Positions 17,220 to 29,379 of a stretch of 64,000 nt of DNA are shown here, in pieces. Made by a program: the position numbers and the translations under genes. Where the stretch lies: positions 120,743 through 184,742 of the forward strand of contig LLEU01000025.1 of assembly GCA_001567505.1 (NCBI GenBank), written 5' to 3'. Under the pieces are notes generated by a model. That model was not told the DNA's origin and did not search any database. It saw only the letters and a program-made list of their open reading frames with translations. The first letter of the stretch is position 1. The number at the start of each line of letters is the position of its first letter. The stretch comes from Acidobacteria bacterium OLB17 (GTDB lineage Bacteria > Acidobacteriota > Blastocatellia > Pyrinomonadales > Pyrinomonadaceae).

Positions 17220-19789
17220 GTGACATTTCGCTTTAGTATTTTATTTTTTGCAATTATCTTTTGTCTCGGCATCAGTTCGCAGGCGTCGGCGCAGCTTGAT
17301 TCCGTGATCGGCCAGATCACGAATGCCCCGGCCGAATCTTATGCCGGCGGGATCAGCGGCGATGGCCGCTTTGTCGTCTTTGAATCGAACGGCGACGTCG
17401 CGACCGAGAACCCACGCAACAGCGATCACAACATCGAGATCTTCGTTTTCGATTACGCCCAGCGAAGGATCTTTCAGATCACCGATACGAAGAACGTTCT
17501 TTACGATGTCAACGGCGAGAACGTCTTTAGCAATGTTCGTATAAGCATCGTCAACACGAGGCCGATCATCAGTCACGACGGCAAATGGATCGCATTCTCG
17601 TCGAATGCGACGATCGCGTATCCGGGCGATGACACGAATCCTCCCGTTATCAGCACCACAAATCCCGGCTCGTTCGACGGCAACTCTTTTACGAGCCCGA
17701 CGCCGACGCCCTCCGGCAGTCCAAGTCCGAGCCCTTCGCCGGCACCGAATCCGTTGACGCGCGACGCAAACCTCGAGATGTGGATCTACCAGATGCCGGT
17801 CTTCTCGCCCGTTCCCGATATGACGAGCGGCGTCGAGGTCCCGTATCAGGAACTTGCAGGCGGCACCTTCACGCGAGTTACGAATACGGTCCCGAGCCAA
17901 CTGCCTCGCGGCGGCACCCAAAACGCCGGAGCATTCATCGCTGACGATAACCACGACGCGAGCATTTCCGACGACGGAAGTACGATCGCATTCGTCTCTA
18001 CGCGTGACCTCGTTCCGGGAGTGGGCAATTCGTTCCCGCTCAACGAGGATAACGATGAGATATTCACATTCCATCGCCCGACCTCAACGCTGAACCAGAT
18101 CACGAAAACCCCGCGTGGCGTGATATCGGACCCGATCTACAACAAGAATCCAACGATCTCCGGCAACGGCGGGCGGGTCGTCTTTGCGAGCACGGGCGAC
18201 AACCCGATCGTGGGAATGACCGGCGGCGACAATCCGGCTTCGAGCCGGAACGAGGAGATATTCGTCTCCGACCTGACCGCGACCGGCGACGTCGGCACTC
18301 TCAAGAAACAAGTGACCGTCACGACCCCGACACGCCCGGAGCGATCGTGAACATTCTCGACCTCGGGCGAAGAATGAGCCGCGACGGAAATCTTGTGGTC
18401 TTCGATTCATACGCCGACCTCGCGAACGAGAACAGCGGCACGAATTACTCTTCGTTCGCGACGTATCTATACGACATTGCGGCGAATTCCTTCCGTCGCG
18501 TTCTGCCGCGGAGCGATGCCGACTCTGCGGCCCTCGGCGGCGACCTCCAGCGTTACGGTTCATTCACCGATACCGATCTGGCAGGCACGCCGTCCACCCT
18601 GATCGTCGAAACAAGGATGAATATAAAGGCCGACGGTACCATTCCCGCGACCGCAGCCGACGGACTGAACCCGAACCCGAATCGTCCGGCGCAGCTTTAC
18701 ACCTATCCGCTGAACGTGCCGCCCGCAAATGCCGCATTTACGCGGATCGCAAAGTTCCCTTCGCCGAATGTTTTTCTGGCTTCTACACGAGCTTTGACAT
18801 CGGATTCGGCGCAGCGTTTCGCGTTCAATATGTCGCTTACCGAGCTCGGCGGCGGCAACCTCGATTCCTCGCCGGAAGTCTATTATATGCTCACACCGAC
18901 GGCGATAAACGAGACACGAATTTCGGCGAACTTTGCCACCGGAGCAAGTAAGATCCCGGTCTCGCCGACCGTGGTCCCGTCCCCGAGCCCAACGGCAACG
19001 CCGACACCATCGCCTTCACCGTCGCCGTCTCCGACCGCATCACCGACGCCAACACCGACGCCCACTCCGCAGTCACCTCCGGCCGTTTTCGGGCTTGCAC
19101 CGGGAATGCGGGCGATTATGAACTTTCAGGCCGGTATCGATCGCCCATTCGTTGAGCGATCAGGAGTCGGTTCCATGCAGCGGAGCTTCCAGCTGCCGAT
19201 CCAGTTGAGCGGCGTAACGATGACGATCAACGGGTTCGCCTGCGGCCTCGTGCGTGTAAGCCGCCATAGGATCGACTTTGTCGTTCCGCGCGGCCTCCCT
19301 GCGGCCGTCGAAGGCACAACCTATGACCTTGTGCTTAACAATAACGGCACGGTAATGCGTACGCAGGTCGTTCTTGTCCCCGCAAGGCCGGACGTTTACA
19401 GCTTTGAAGGACTTGAGGGCCCGGGCGGTCGAGCAAAGCTCTTTAACGTTACGAACCGCGTACATACGACCGAACCATTTACGGTCAGAACGAGGCGGAT
19501 AAGGCCATTCGGACGCGTCCCGACGCGGCTTCGCCTCTATATGACCGGTTTCAACCCGCGTATCGGGGCGGGCGTCATCAACATACGTATTGGGCTGGGC
19601 CAAAATCGGTTTGTTGCGATCACGGCCGACCCTGTCGAGGTCGAGCCGGGTATCTATGCGCAGGATTTTGAATTGACCGACCACCTTAACGGCGCGGGAG
19701 ATCAGCCTGTCGTCGTGATCGTTGCGATCAATGGTAATGTGTTCGCTTCCCGTCTTGACGATCAGGCACCGCGTACGACCATTCTCTGA
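17220..19789 (+). CDS. Secreted PD40 beta-propeller protein with TIGR03437-like C-terminus (frameshifted)
   Basis: A signal peptide starts at GTG 17220 (VTFRFSILFFAIIFCLG, cleavage near ASAQ) behind a GGAGG box. The N-terminal half repeats the PD40/TolB pattern (SGDGRFVVFESNGD, SHDGKWIAFSSNA, SDDGSTIAFVSTRD, SGNGGRVVFASTGD, SRDGNLVVFDSYAD), giving a beta-propeller interrupted by a Pro/Ser linker. A second PSPTPTP linker leads to a C-terminal domain resembling TIGR03437 (VSRHRIDFVVP, then DVYSFEG). The frame breaks in a CCCC run near 18320-18325; adding one C gives KKQVTVTTPDTPGAIVNILDLG, joining both halves into about 856 residues. It is probably exported. The ligand is unknown. Confidence 0.8.
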
Positions 19790-19815
19790 CGCCCTTAGAA
19801 CGGCCTAACAACACG

Positions 19816-19844
19816 GGCGAGGCTCTTGCAGCCTCGCCTTTTTT
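19816..19844 (+). terminator. Intrinsic terminator after the PD40 gene
   Basis: A 9-bp perfect stem (GGCGAGGCT at 19816-19824 pairing with 19830-19838), a 5-base loop, then six T. Confidence 0.88.
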
Positions 19845-20031
19845 CGCTCTTTCTCAGGCCGATTCGGGCCAACTTGCTTCACGGCCGGCACAAACCGTGT
19901 TTGCCTCTGCTAGCGGGGTATATTATCCTTTAGGTTATGCGGTAATAACGAAAATTTTTGCGACTACCGTCCCTTTCAACGTTTATCTACATTAGAGATT
20001 CTTTTTACGAATAAGGAGTACTGATAGAAAT

Positions 20032-21009
20032 ATGGCCGGAAAAGACGTTAGCACAATGCTTATTGCGCCGAAGGTTTGGAAAAATGGCGAGCTCGTCGAA
20101 TGGGACGATGCGAAGATCCATGTGATGTCACACGTGGTCAATTACGGGTCGAGTGTTTTCGAGGGCATACGTTGTTATACCACCTCGAACGGCCCCGCCG
20201 TCTTTCGCCTTACCGAGCATATGCAGCGGCTGCTGAATTCGGCCAAGATCTATCGAATGGACTCGAAATTCACCCGCGAAGAGTTCTGCCAGGGCACGAT
20301 CGATGTGATAAAAGACAGCGGCCTCGACCACTGCTACATTCGCCCGCTCATCTTCCGCGGGCTCGATCACGATAAGCCGGCCTTCGGCGTTAATCCGTTC
20401 CCGAACCCGATCGATTCCTATATCGCGGTTTGGCAGTGGGGCAAGTATCTTGGCGACGAGGCCCTCGAATCCGGGATCGACGTTTGCGTGTCGAGCTGGA
20501 CGCGTATCACGTCGAATTCGATGCCGGCGATGGCAAAAGCAGGTGCGAACTATATGAATTCGCAGCTCATCAAGATGGAGGCACTGCTTGGCGGATTCTC
20601 AGAAGGAATCGCACTCGACGACCGCGGCTATCTGTCGGAAGGTTCGGGCGAGAATCTATTCCTCGTTAACAACGGCAAGCTTCTCACGCCGCCTCTCGGA
20701 GCTTCGATCCTGCCGGGCATCACGCGGGATTCGGTCATTCAGATCGCTCGCGAGCTTGGCATCGAGGTGGTCGAGACCGCAATTCAACGCTCGGCCCTTT
20801 ACGTTGCGGACGAAGCGTTCTTCACCGGCACGGCCGCCGAGATCACGCCGATCCGTTCGGTCGATCGCATCACGGTCGGAGCAGGAAAACGCGGGCCCGT
20901 AACCGAACGCTTGCAGGACGAATTCTTCAAGGTGATCCACGGCGAACGCGAAGCTCCGTTCGGCGCCGAATGGCTCACCTACGTGAATCCTGAAAAAAAA
21001 AACGGCTAA
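20032..21009 (+). CDS. ilvE: Branched-chain amino-acid aminotransferase
   Basis: 325 residues, fold-type IV PLP enzyme. The cofactor lysine is Lys169 in [25 protein letters not shown] and [19 protein letters not shown] are class signatures. It interconverts Leu, Ile and Val with their 2-oxo acids, the last step of their synthesis. Start ATG 20032 with an AAGGAG box. It stands alone between two terminators (19816-19844 and 21045-21090). The 187 bases upstream contain no leader peptide rich in Leu, Ile or Val that I can find. Confidence 0.94.
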   Translation: MAGKDVSTMLIAPKVWKNGELVEWDDAKIHVMSHVVNYGSSVFEGIRCYTTSNGPAVFRLTEHMQRLLNSAKIYRMDSKFTREEFCQGTIDVIKDSGLDHCYIRPLIFRGLDHDKPAFGVNPFPNPIDSYIAVWQWGKYLGDEALESGIDVCVSSWTRITSNSMPAMAKAGANYMNSQLIKMEALLGGFSEGIALDDRGYLSEGSGENLFLVNNGKLLTPPLGASILPGITRDSVIQIARELGIEVVETAIQRSALYVADEAFFTGTAAEITPIRSVDRITVGAGKRGPVTERLQDEFFKVIHGEREAPFGAEWLTYVNPEKKNG

Positions 21010-21044
21010 CGCCTAAGTAGGTTTTTCGCAAAAAAAAATAGAAT

Positions 21045-21090
21045 GGCCAATGGCGGGTCACCCTTATCGGGTCCTCCCATTGGCCTTTTT
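21045..21090. terminator. Probable bidirectional terminator between ilvE and lptD
   Basis: A stem of GGCCAATGG (21045-21053) with CCATTGGCC (21077-21085) has an inner CGGGT/ACCCG-type hairpin. T5 follows on one side and a run of nine A (21030-21038) precedes on the other, so it can stop ilvE and convergent lptD transcripts. Confidence 0.8.
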
Positions 21091-21105
21091 GCATAAGCTT
21101 GCTCC

Positions 21106-23616
21106 TTATCTGAAGCCCTGGGCGAACTGCTCAGTTCCGAAGCTGCCGATACCGTTCAGCCTAAAACTGAAAACGACCTTATTCTCACGGCGTGCACCGA
21201 CATTGAACGTGTAGTATTGCAGTGCCAGCGAACAGCAGTCGTAAGCGTAGCCGATCGTGTAAAGCGAGCTGATCAGCGGATTCAGATTTGCTGCTCTTCG
21301 ATTCTCAAAATCAAAGAACAGCGATGTTCCGGCATACGGCCCTTTGTCGCGATTGCCGACAAAGACGGAAGGACTCCATTGGGCTCCGCGAAGCGTCCCC
21401 GGCTCTGACCCGTCAGGCCGCGCATATTGAGCAAGCGACGGGATCAGCGTCACGCGACGCGTATAGTAGAGCGTCTGGAAGAACTTGAACATCTTCGTGT
21501 CATAGCCGACGGTCGCTGCAATGTCGCGAAGGCCGTCACCATACAAGCCCCAGTCCATGCGGGTGCTCACGAAGACGGTTTTCTGCGGGCGGTAGGTCGC
21601 CTCGATGTTGATCGGCGAGAACCTTCGAGCCGCACCGCCGAATGAATAAAAACTCAGGGCCGTGATCGGTTCGATCTGATTTCGCCGCCCTGCGATCAGA
21701 GCGCCGCCGAACGTCTTATCGAAAAAGTATTTCCCTCGCACCGTCACGGTAAACAACTCGTACGGCTGGATCGAGAGGCCGTCGCGTTTTGCCTCGTCCT
21801 CGTCCCGCAAACGCTTTTGAGCATCTTCGGTAACGGCCTCGGCATAGCGCCTTGTGTAGATGCGATTCGTAATGCCGTACTCGATCTCGTTCGTGTCGGT
21901 TATCGTGTCGATATAGTCAAAACGAATGATCCGATTGAAGTTGTTCACTCCCTTGACGAACCGATACGTCAGGAACGGCTCGATGACATGCCGGAACTTG
22001 AACTTATTCCCTTTTCCGTAGAAGTTCCTCGCAAGGGCGACGGGCCGTATGTCGAGCGTGAACTGCCCGTATTTACGGGTCACATCCGTGCTTATCACGT
22101 TCCGGCGGAAGTCGAGCGAGTTCGAGTAATACGTCGCACGCGCCGCGACCGATGCCGTGACGTTAAGATATTTCGTGTATATCGGCAGCGTAAACTCAGG
22201 ATAGACATCGAACCGCTGCATTATGGCCGGTGTGATAGTCGGCTCTTGTTGATTCAGCATTCGGTAGATACCGATATCGTCAACCTGTTCTCGCCGCGAG
22301 ATGCCTTCGAGCGAAGTTTTGAATGAGAAATATGCGTTCTTGAAGAACGAGATCCGGGACGGACGCTTCTCGAATGAGATGCTCGGCAGATTTCGTGTTT
22401 TGACGCGGACATTCGGGATCGAGATCACCTGCGAGCGGGCGAGAACGTTCAGTGTGTAGTTCGTCCAACTCTTGTTCACAAAGACCTGCGATCTTTCGAT
22501 CGGCGAGATTATCTGTTGAATGCCTTCGAGAAACACCTGTCGGAAAGCAAGATTCGATGTGATACGAACATCTGCCGAAGCCGTAAACCCGTTCGGAAAA
22601 TACTGAACGCCCTCGGCGAAGACCGTCGTGCCGCCCTGGTCCGGGTGGTCCTTGTCTTCGCCTGCACCAAAGACGCGGTCCTTTACCGCAAAGAATCCGA
22701 TGTTGAAATACGACCGCGAATTCGACCTCGTCCGCAGTTCCGCTCCGTATCCGAATCCGCGTGATGTATAGATATCACCGCGGAAGGTTACGTCTGCGGA
22801 CCGCCCGAGCGTCTGGAAATACGCACCCGAGATCTGAAGGCCTTTTGTCGGCGAAAACCCGAAGGCCGGCGTCAGAAAGCCCGACTTTCGATCCTCCTTG
22901 TCGATCGGGAGCGATGCGAACGGAAGCGCGACCAGCGGCACGTTCTTGACGAGGAATTTCACATTCTTGAGCCGAACGCGGTCGCCGATCTTGATGCGGG
23001 CTGATTTTGCCGTAAAGCTCCATTTCGGCACGGCCTCATCGCAGGCAGTGAATTCGCCGTTCGTTACCTGAAGCTCGTTCAGCGAGACGCGTTCGACACG
23101 CGCGGCCGTAAAATACAATACGGTGCCGTCATTCGTTTGATTCGTAAATCCGGTCGCGTCTTCGAACCAGCCGAGTTTCGTCTTGTAATTCCACTCCGAA
23201 CGCACGCCCGTGATCCGTTCGTCGTTCCCTTTATCAAAGATCACGTTGCCGGTGGCGACCATCCTGTTCTCGGCCTCGTAAATAACGATCTTGTCGGCCT
23301 GCATCCTGTAGATCCCGTAATGCGCATCCACATTGCCTTCGTGCGTGACGACGCGGTGCCCGGCCGTACCCTCGACCGACTGCTTTTCCGAATAAACGAC
23401 GACCTCGCCGTCGCCGCCTTCGGGTTCGACCTTGTCCTTCGGCTTTTGGCCTTTTGGCGCTATTACGCCCTTGCCGGGCGAGATCGGGTTGATATTCGGA
23501 GTATCTGTGATCGGGTTTGCGACCTGGCGGTCAACGGGATTCGTCTGCTGAGCGCCTGCCGGCGAACACAGTAAGAACAACAGGATCAAAATGCAGCAGG
23601 CCCAGCAAGATCGCAT
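21106..23616 (-). CDS. lptD: LPS-assembly protein LptD-like outer-membrane barrel
   Basis: 836 residues. After a signal peptide (cleavage near AGAQ) and a Pro/Lys-rich segment comes an OstA/LptA-like beta-jellyroll (GNVDAHYGIYRMQADKIVIYEAENRMVATGNVIF, about residues 90-200). A large beta-barrel follows, with the conserved LptD motif VPLVALPFASLPIDKEDRKSGFLTPAFGFS. LptD inserts lipopolysaccharide into the outer leaflet together with LptE; no lptE is recognisable nearby. The barrel carries many Tyr/Phe-ended strands. A pair of Cys residues (CDEAVP and CC near the C-terminus) could mirror the disulfides known from E. coli LptD, but this is speculative. Confidence 0.88.
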   Translation of the reverse strand: MRSCWACCILILLFLLCSPAGAQQTNPVDRQVANPITDTPNINPISPGKGVIAPKGQKPKDKVEPEGGDGEVVVYSEKQSVEGTAGHRVVTHEGNVDAHYGIYRMQADKIVIYEAENRMVATGNVIFDKGNDERITGVRSEWNYKTKLGWFEDATGFTNQTNDGTVLYFTAARVERVSLNELQVTNGEFTACDEAVPKWSFTAKSARIKIGDRVRLKNVKFLVKNVPLVALPFASLPIDKEDRKSGFLTPAFGFSPTKGLQISGAYFQTLGRSADVTFRGDIYTSRGFGYGAELRTRSNSRSYFNIGFFAVKDRVFGAGEDKDHPDQGGTTVFAEGVQYFPNGFTASADVRITSNLAFRQVFLEGIQQIISPIERSQVFVNKSWTNYTLNVLARSQVISIPNVRVKTRNLPSISFEKRPSRISFFKNAYFSFKTSLEGISRREQVDDIGIYRMLNQQEPTITPAIMQRFDVYPEFTLPIYTKYLNVTASVAARATYYSNSLDFRRNVISTDVTRKYGQFTLDIRPVALARNFYGKGNKFKFRHVIEPFLTYRFVKGVNNFNRIIRFDYIDTITDTNEIEYGITNRIYTRRYAEAVTEDAQKRLRDEDEAKRDGLSIQPYELFTVTVRGKYFFDKTFGGALIAGRRNQIEPITALSFYSFGGAARRFSPINIEATYRPQKTVFVSTRMDWGLYGDGLRDIAATVGYDTKMFKFFQTLYYTRRVTLIPSLAQYARPDGSEPGTLRGAQWSPSVFVGNRDKGPYAGTSLFFDFENRRAANLNPLISSLYTIGYAYDCCSLALQYYTFNVGARRENKVVFSFRLNGIGSFGTEQFAQGFR

Positions 23617-23716
23617 CTGATGAAAGGGGAATTCTCGTCTGAAAAAGATGCTAACACGAACACGGTCTCATACTAAAATCGAAGAAATTTCAGCGCACGA
23701 GGCATAGTGAAAAACC

Positions 23717-24186
23717 TCAGGAGAGTTCTAAAAGGAAATAGTTGGTTCCGTCGATCCGGATCAGCCGTCCGCTGGAATACGGAGCCAGCACGAAGAGTTT
23801 CGGGTCATACGCCGTGCCGTCCAGGCGCTGTCGCCAGACGTCTCGCTCTGAGCCGTCAATTCGCTCGGATACCAGCTTTCCGGCGAGATGCTCACCTTTC
23901 CCTTCGCCGGGCCCGATCCCGCGACGATCTTGTCGGCATCTTCGGGAGTAAAACGCAGGACGGCGACGAGTTTTTCCGAGCCAACTTCTTTTTTCCAGAC
24001 GAGATCTTCGGCCTCGTACGGGACATTTATGAGCAGCCGGAGCTCTTCGAGGTTCGAATTCGCCGAATTAGCTTCGGAATTGACGTTCGCGTTCGAGTTC
24101 GACGCGGGAGCGGTATTATTCCCGCTTCCGGCGCATCCAAATGCCGAAAGCAGCAGCGAGATCAGTACTATGTGGAAAATTTTCAC
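23717..24186 (-). CDS. Small lipoprotein (frameshifted near its C-terminus)
   Basis: A lipoprotein signal peptide ends in the lipobox LLSAFGC (Cys18), followed by an Asn/Ser/Ala-rich linker. The globular part (LRLLINVPYEAEDLVWKKEV, LVAVLRFTPEDADKIV, ISPESWYPSELTAQS) is of no family I recognise. The nominal reading frame stops at 23761, but the adjacent frame continues sensibly as LDGTAYDPKLFVLAPYSSG and on to NYFLLELS, ending at a TGA at 23717. One missing C near 23823-23826 explains the break, giving about 156 residues. It is divergent from the mutase gene. Confidence 0.65.
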
Positions 24187-24355
24187 GATCTTGGACAGCC
24201 GAATGAACTAAGAAAAACCAGAAGCGAACCATTTCACCTTACAGAATTGCCCGGCTTAACGCAAAAGGCGAAGACGCTCGGGCCGCCCGTTCGGCCTTCG
24301 TTCCTGGCTGCAAAATCGTGATATTCTAAACGTTGTGATCGAAGATCCTTCTCTT

Positions 24356-26029
<1,674 letters not shown>

Positions 26030-26052
26030 AGTCCGCGAACGGGAGTTAAATT

Positions 26053-26499
26053 TTGGCCACTCAGGCGGAAAATTATCTTCTCGGTGCAAGGGGCGAGGCC
26101 CTCGCAAGCGCGTATTTACAAAGCTGCGGCTACCGCATCGTCGTTACGAACTTCAAGGTGCCCGTCGGCCGTAATCGTGCCGGTGCCGCCGTCACGGGCG
26201 AGATCGACATCATTGCACTTGACGGCCGCACACTGTGTTTTATTGAGGTAAAGACGCGTCGGTCAGAGGAACTTGTACCCGCGATAGCCGCGGTCGATCG
26301 GCAGAAAATGCGGCAGATCACGCGAACGGCTCGCGTCTATCGACGGATCTTCGGCGTTCGAGATATGCCGGTCCGCTACGATGTCGTCACTGTCCTTGCC
26401 CCACGCGACGGAGAGCCGACGATCACTTTGACGAAAGCCTTTTGGAACGAAGCCGCCCTAAAGAAGCGAACTTGGGCCTCTGACAGATGGATGAACTAA
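26053..26499 (+). CDS. yraN: YraN/UPF0102 family nuclease-like protein
   Basis: 148 residues. Start TTG 26053 (LATQAENYLLGARGEALASAYL) follows a GGGAG box; no ATG suits. The restriction-endonuclease-like core is visible: GEALASAYLQSCGYRIV, then GEIDIIALDGRTLCFIEVKTRR, giving the D...ExK metal site. It has a nine-residue insertion (GRNRAGAAV) between NFKVPV and TGEID compared with the shorter common form. The cellular role of YraN is unsettled. It ends overlapping the next gene by 13 bases. Confidence 0.88.
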   Translation: MATQAENYLLGARGEALASAYLQSCGYRIVVTNFKVPVGRNRAGAAVTGEIDIIALDGRTLCFIEVKTRRSEELVPAIAAVDRQKMRQITRTARVYRRIFGVRDMPVRYDVVTVLAPRDGEPTITLTKAFWNEAALKKRTWASDRWMN

Positions 26500-26756
26500 C
26501 TCCGCCACCGCCTTGCGAAGCAACAGCACACTCACGCAGGATCGAACTTCGCTTTGCTGATGACAGACCTCGCCGGCTAGAGGTTTGGCGTCGCGAAGGC
26601 GACACCGCCGGTTGGGAACTCATTACGACCACAGGGCGGCCGACCTTCGTCGATCGGCCGACAAAGCCCGGTCAATATTACGAATATCGAACGCGAGAGG
26701 TCCGCGAGGCAGCAGCCTCCGAATTCTCGCGTTCGACAGTGGTTTACGGCCGCTGA
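26487..26756 (+). CDS. Small hypothetical protein coupled to yraN
   Basis: 89 residues, no signal peptide. The segment RRLEVWRREGDTAGWELITTT, then FVDRPTKPGQYYEYRTREV, has the strand pattern of a fibronectin type III-like beta-sandwich; no catalytic motif is seen. The ATG at 26487 lies inside yraN, 13 bases before the end of its stop, suggesting coupled translation. A GGCCGC/GCGGCC hairpin overlaps its stop (26747-26766), but the following T content is poor, so I do not call it a terminator. Confidence 0.6.
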   Translation: MDELTPPPPCEATAHSRRIELRFADDRPRRLEVWRREGDTAGWELITTTGRPTFVDRPTKPGQYYEYRTREVREAAASEFSRSTVVYGR

Positions 26757-26781
26757 GCAACGCGGCCCATTCTTCCCTTGC

Positions 26782-29333
26782 TTACTTGATCTCCCAGGAC
26801 GTGCCGAACGTGAAGGAACGGCCGCGTGCCGGTGCGAAGTTGAACTGCTCGCTGTACGCGCGGTTCGCAAGATTCGAAACCCCGACATTGATGTTGAAAT
26901 TGAATCTTTCTCGGCGGAAATAGTAACCGCCCGAAACGTTGTGCGTCACAAACCCCGGCTCGGGGCCGCCGTTCCCGCCCTGATTCACGGGAAGCAGGAA
27001 CTGCGGCGAAAGCCGTTTCTGCGTTGCGACGATCCTCGCCGTGTAATCAAAGAAGTAGTTGCGGCCGAAATTCTGCCATCGGACGCCGACGTTCGTTCGG
27101 AACGGGCTGATGATATCAAGCGGCACGTCCTTCTGCGTGTCGTCGCCGCGAAGATAGCTGAAGTTACCGTTCGGCGTCAAAAGGCCGAGCCTCACCTTGA
27201 TCGGGACCTCGAACTCCGCCTCAAAGCCTTGAATGCGTGCAGTATCAACGTTCTGCGTTTGATAGACGCGGATCGGAGCCCGTCCCGGAGGCGAACTTAC
27301 GATATGGCAGTTGTCCGCGTCATAGACGGTCCCGGGCTGAACGATAAAGATCGGGCAGCCGCGGCTGTCGAACGCAGCGGGCGTGGACATAAAATTCCGA
27401 TAGCTGTTCGAGAAATAGGTCGCGGAACCCGCAAAATGCTTATTCTTAAAGCGAACCGTCGCATCGAAATTCACGCCCGTCTCGGGCTTTAGTCTCGGAT
27501 TTCCGACAACGAATCCGCCGATCGAGCCCGAATCCGTAAAGAAGATCTCAAAGATATTCGGCGTTCGGAACGAGCGGCCGACGCGGCCGGCAAGCGTGAT
27601 CTGATCCGTCAGGTTAAAGACCGCACCGAAATCGCCGGTAACGGCCGTCGTCGAGACATCCATTCCGTTCGCGAGACTGTCGATCCCAAGGTCGTGGATC
27701 TGGTCTGGCCGAAGCTGCGGCAGGCCGAAGCCTGTCGTCGGCTCAGCTTTCGTTAGGAACTTGTCGATGCGAATGCCGCCCGTCAATTTGAACCGCTTCG
27801 TCACGCGAAACTCGTTCTGTGCGAACGCGGCGAAATTCGTAAGCGTCGCGTCGGGCACGCTCTTCGAGTTATCGATCGACTGGACGGGCGACGTCGGCGT
27901 AAAGGCATTGATGATGGTCCGCACGTCCTTGTTCGAATCACGGAAAAAGCTCGCACCCGCAGTAAGCATATTGCGGCTGCCGATCTTCCAATCGGTCTGC
28001 AGGTCCGCTCCCGTCGTGCGCGTGTCCGTGATCGTTTCGCTGAAGCGGTACATCCCCGGAAAGTACGGCGGCATCGGGTCCACGGTCAGGACGTTCGTAA
28101 AATTACGATCCTGCTTCTGGTAGTAACCCGAAAGCGATACGCGAAGCAGCTCTTTCGTGATGGACGCTGCATCGTAACGCAGGTTCACCTTATCGCGGTT
28201 CGAGTATGGGAAATTCCCGCTGAAGGCGCCGACCAGGCCCGCAGAACCTATATTCGCTCCGCGACGGCGATCGTAGCCGGCCTTTATCGTGTTCAGATCG
28301 TTCAAAAAGAAGCGCGTTGTTATCGAGGTGTTGCTGCCGTGCGACTGTGAATTCAGGACCTCACCTTCGTCCGTGATGCCGATGCCCTGGTCACGAAGCT
28401 CCGTGAGGAACGAGCCCTTAGGCTTGCCCGTAAAGTAATTCCCTGCCCGCTCAAGCGACTGTGCCACGCGGAATGCAAAGTATCGCGTCGAGCCTGTCAG
28501 CCCAAGCGAACCGCGAAGCGTGTCTTCGTTCGAACTGTAGAAAGTATCGAGGCGGCCGCCGAATCGGAAACCCTTGTCACGACGCGCCGGCCGGTGTCGC
28601 TTGTGATGATGTTGATCGTACCCGCAAGAGCGTCCGTGCCGTAGAGGACAGAACCGCTGCCGCGGACGACCTCGACCGATTCGATCTCGCCCGTGTCGAT
28701 CAGTCCCGTCTCAACGCCGGACTGGCCCGTCGATGTTCGGCTGTTGTTCAGCCTTTCGCCATCGACGAGTATGAGCACGCGGTTGCTGTCGAGTCCGCGG
28801 ATCCGCGGACGCACCTGAAACGCGCCTTCATTAACGGTCGAAGTTCCGGGCAGCGTACGAAAGATATCGCCGATCGTGTTGATGCCCTGTTCCTCGATCT
28901 CTTTCCTTCCAACGACGGAAACCGGTACGGCAGTCTCCTCGGTCGTCACCTGCGTGCGGGTCGCGGTCACGGTCACCGTCTCGCTGATCCCGTTGATGTC
29001 GAGCCGGAACGTTTCCCGGAGTCCCGTTCCCGGGGAATAAGCGACCTCTCTCGTCATCGACGCGAAGCCCGTCGCATCGACGGATATCCGATAATCTCCT
29101 GCCCGCTGAACGTCAAAATGCGCGATGCCTTCGTCGTTAGTAACTGCGGTCCCGACCGAAAGGCCGCCGATGGTGAGATCGACCTTTGCTCCTGCAATTG
29201 CCGTCTCATTCGCATCTTTGACGGTCACGTCAATGCCTTGCTGCGTCTGTGCGAAAACCGACGCAGCGGCGAGTAAAACAAGAAGCCCGCACAATGCTCC
29301 CATGCGACTTAGTTTATTTATGAAGAATGACAT
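26782..29333 (-). CDS. TonB-dependent receptor, probably for heme (frameshifted)
   Basis: An outer-membrane receptor of about 850 residues. Signal peptide (1-29, VFAQ), then a carboxypeptidase-regulatory-like domain (IDVTVKDANETAIAGAKVDLTIGG), the plug (EEQGINTIGDIFRTLPG, RPRIRGLDSNRVLILVDGERLNN, GSGSVLYGTDALAGTINIIT), and a 22-stranded barrel ending FGTSWEIK. The barrel motif SFRTPN...NPRLKPETG resembles the FRAP/NPNL region of heme receptors. The frame breaks near 28585-28591 (TGRRVVTR continues in the other frame as RRDKGFRFGGRLDTFYSS); one missing G restores it. It lies downstream of heme oxygenase, which supports a heme-uptake role. Confidence 0.85.
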
Positions 29334-29340
29334 ATTAATG

Positions 29341-29369
29341 AAAAAAGGCGGCCGAGAAGATAGGCCGCC
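29341..29369 (-). terminator. Terminator between heme oxygenase and the TonB receptor
   Basis: On the minus strand GGCGGCC (29369-29363) pairs with GGCCGCC (29353-29347) and is followed by six T, seven bases before the receptor ATG. It should reduce read-through into the receptor gene, or be conditional. Confidence 0.75.
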
Positions 29370-29379
29370 CGTAGGTCCA

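Noticed and set aside
19845..20031. Leader-peptide attenuator before ilvE
   Set aside because: No short frame enriched in Leu, Ile or Val and no terminator next to the ilvE start.
26747..26766. Terminator after the small gene following yraN
   Set aside because: A 6-bp GGCCGC/GCGGCC stem is present but overlaps the stop codon and has no T-tract.
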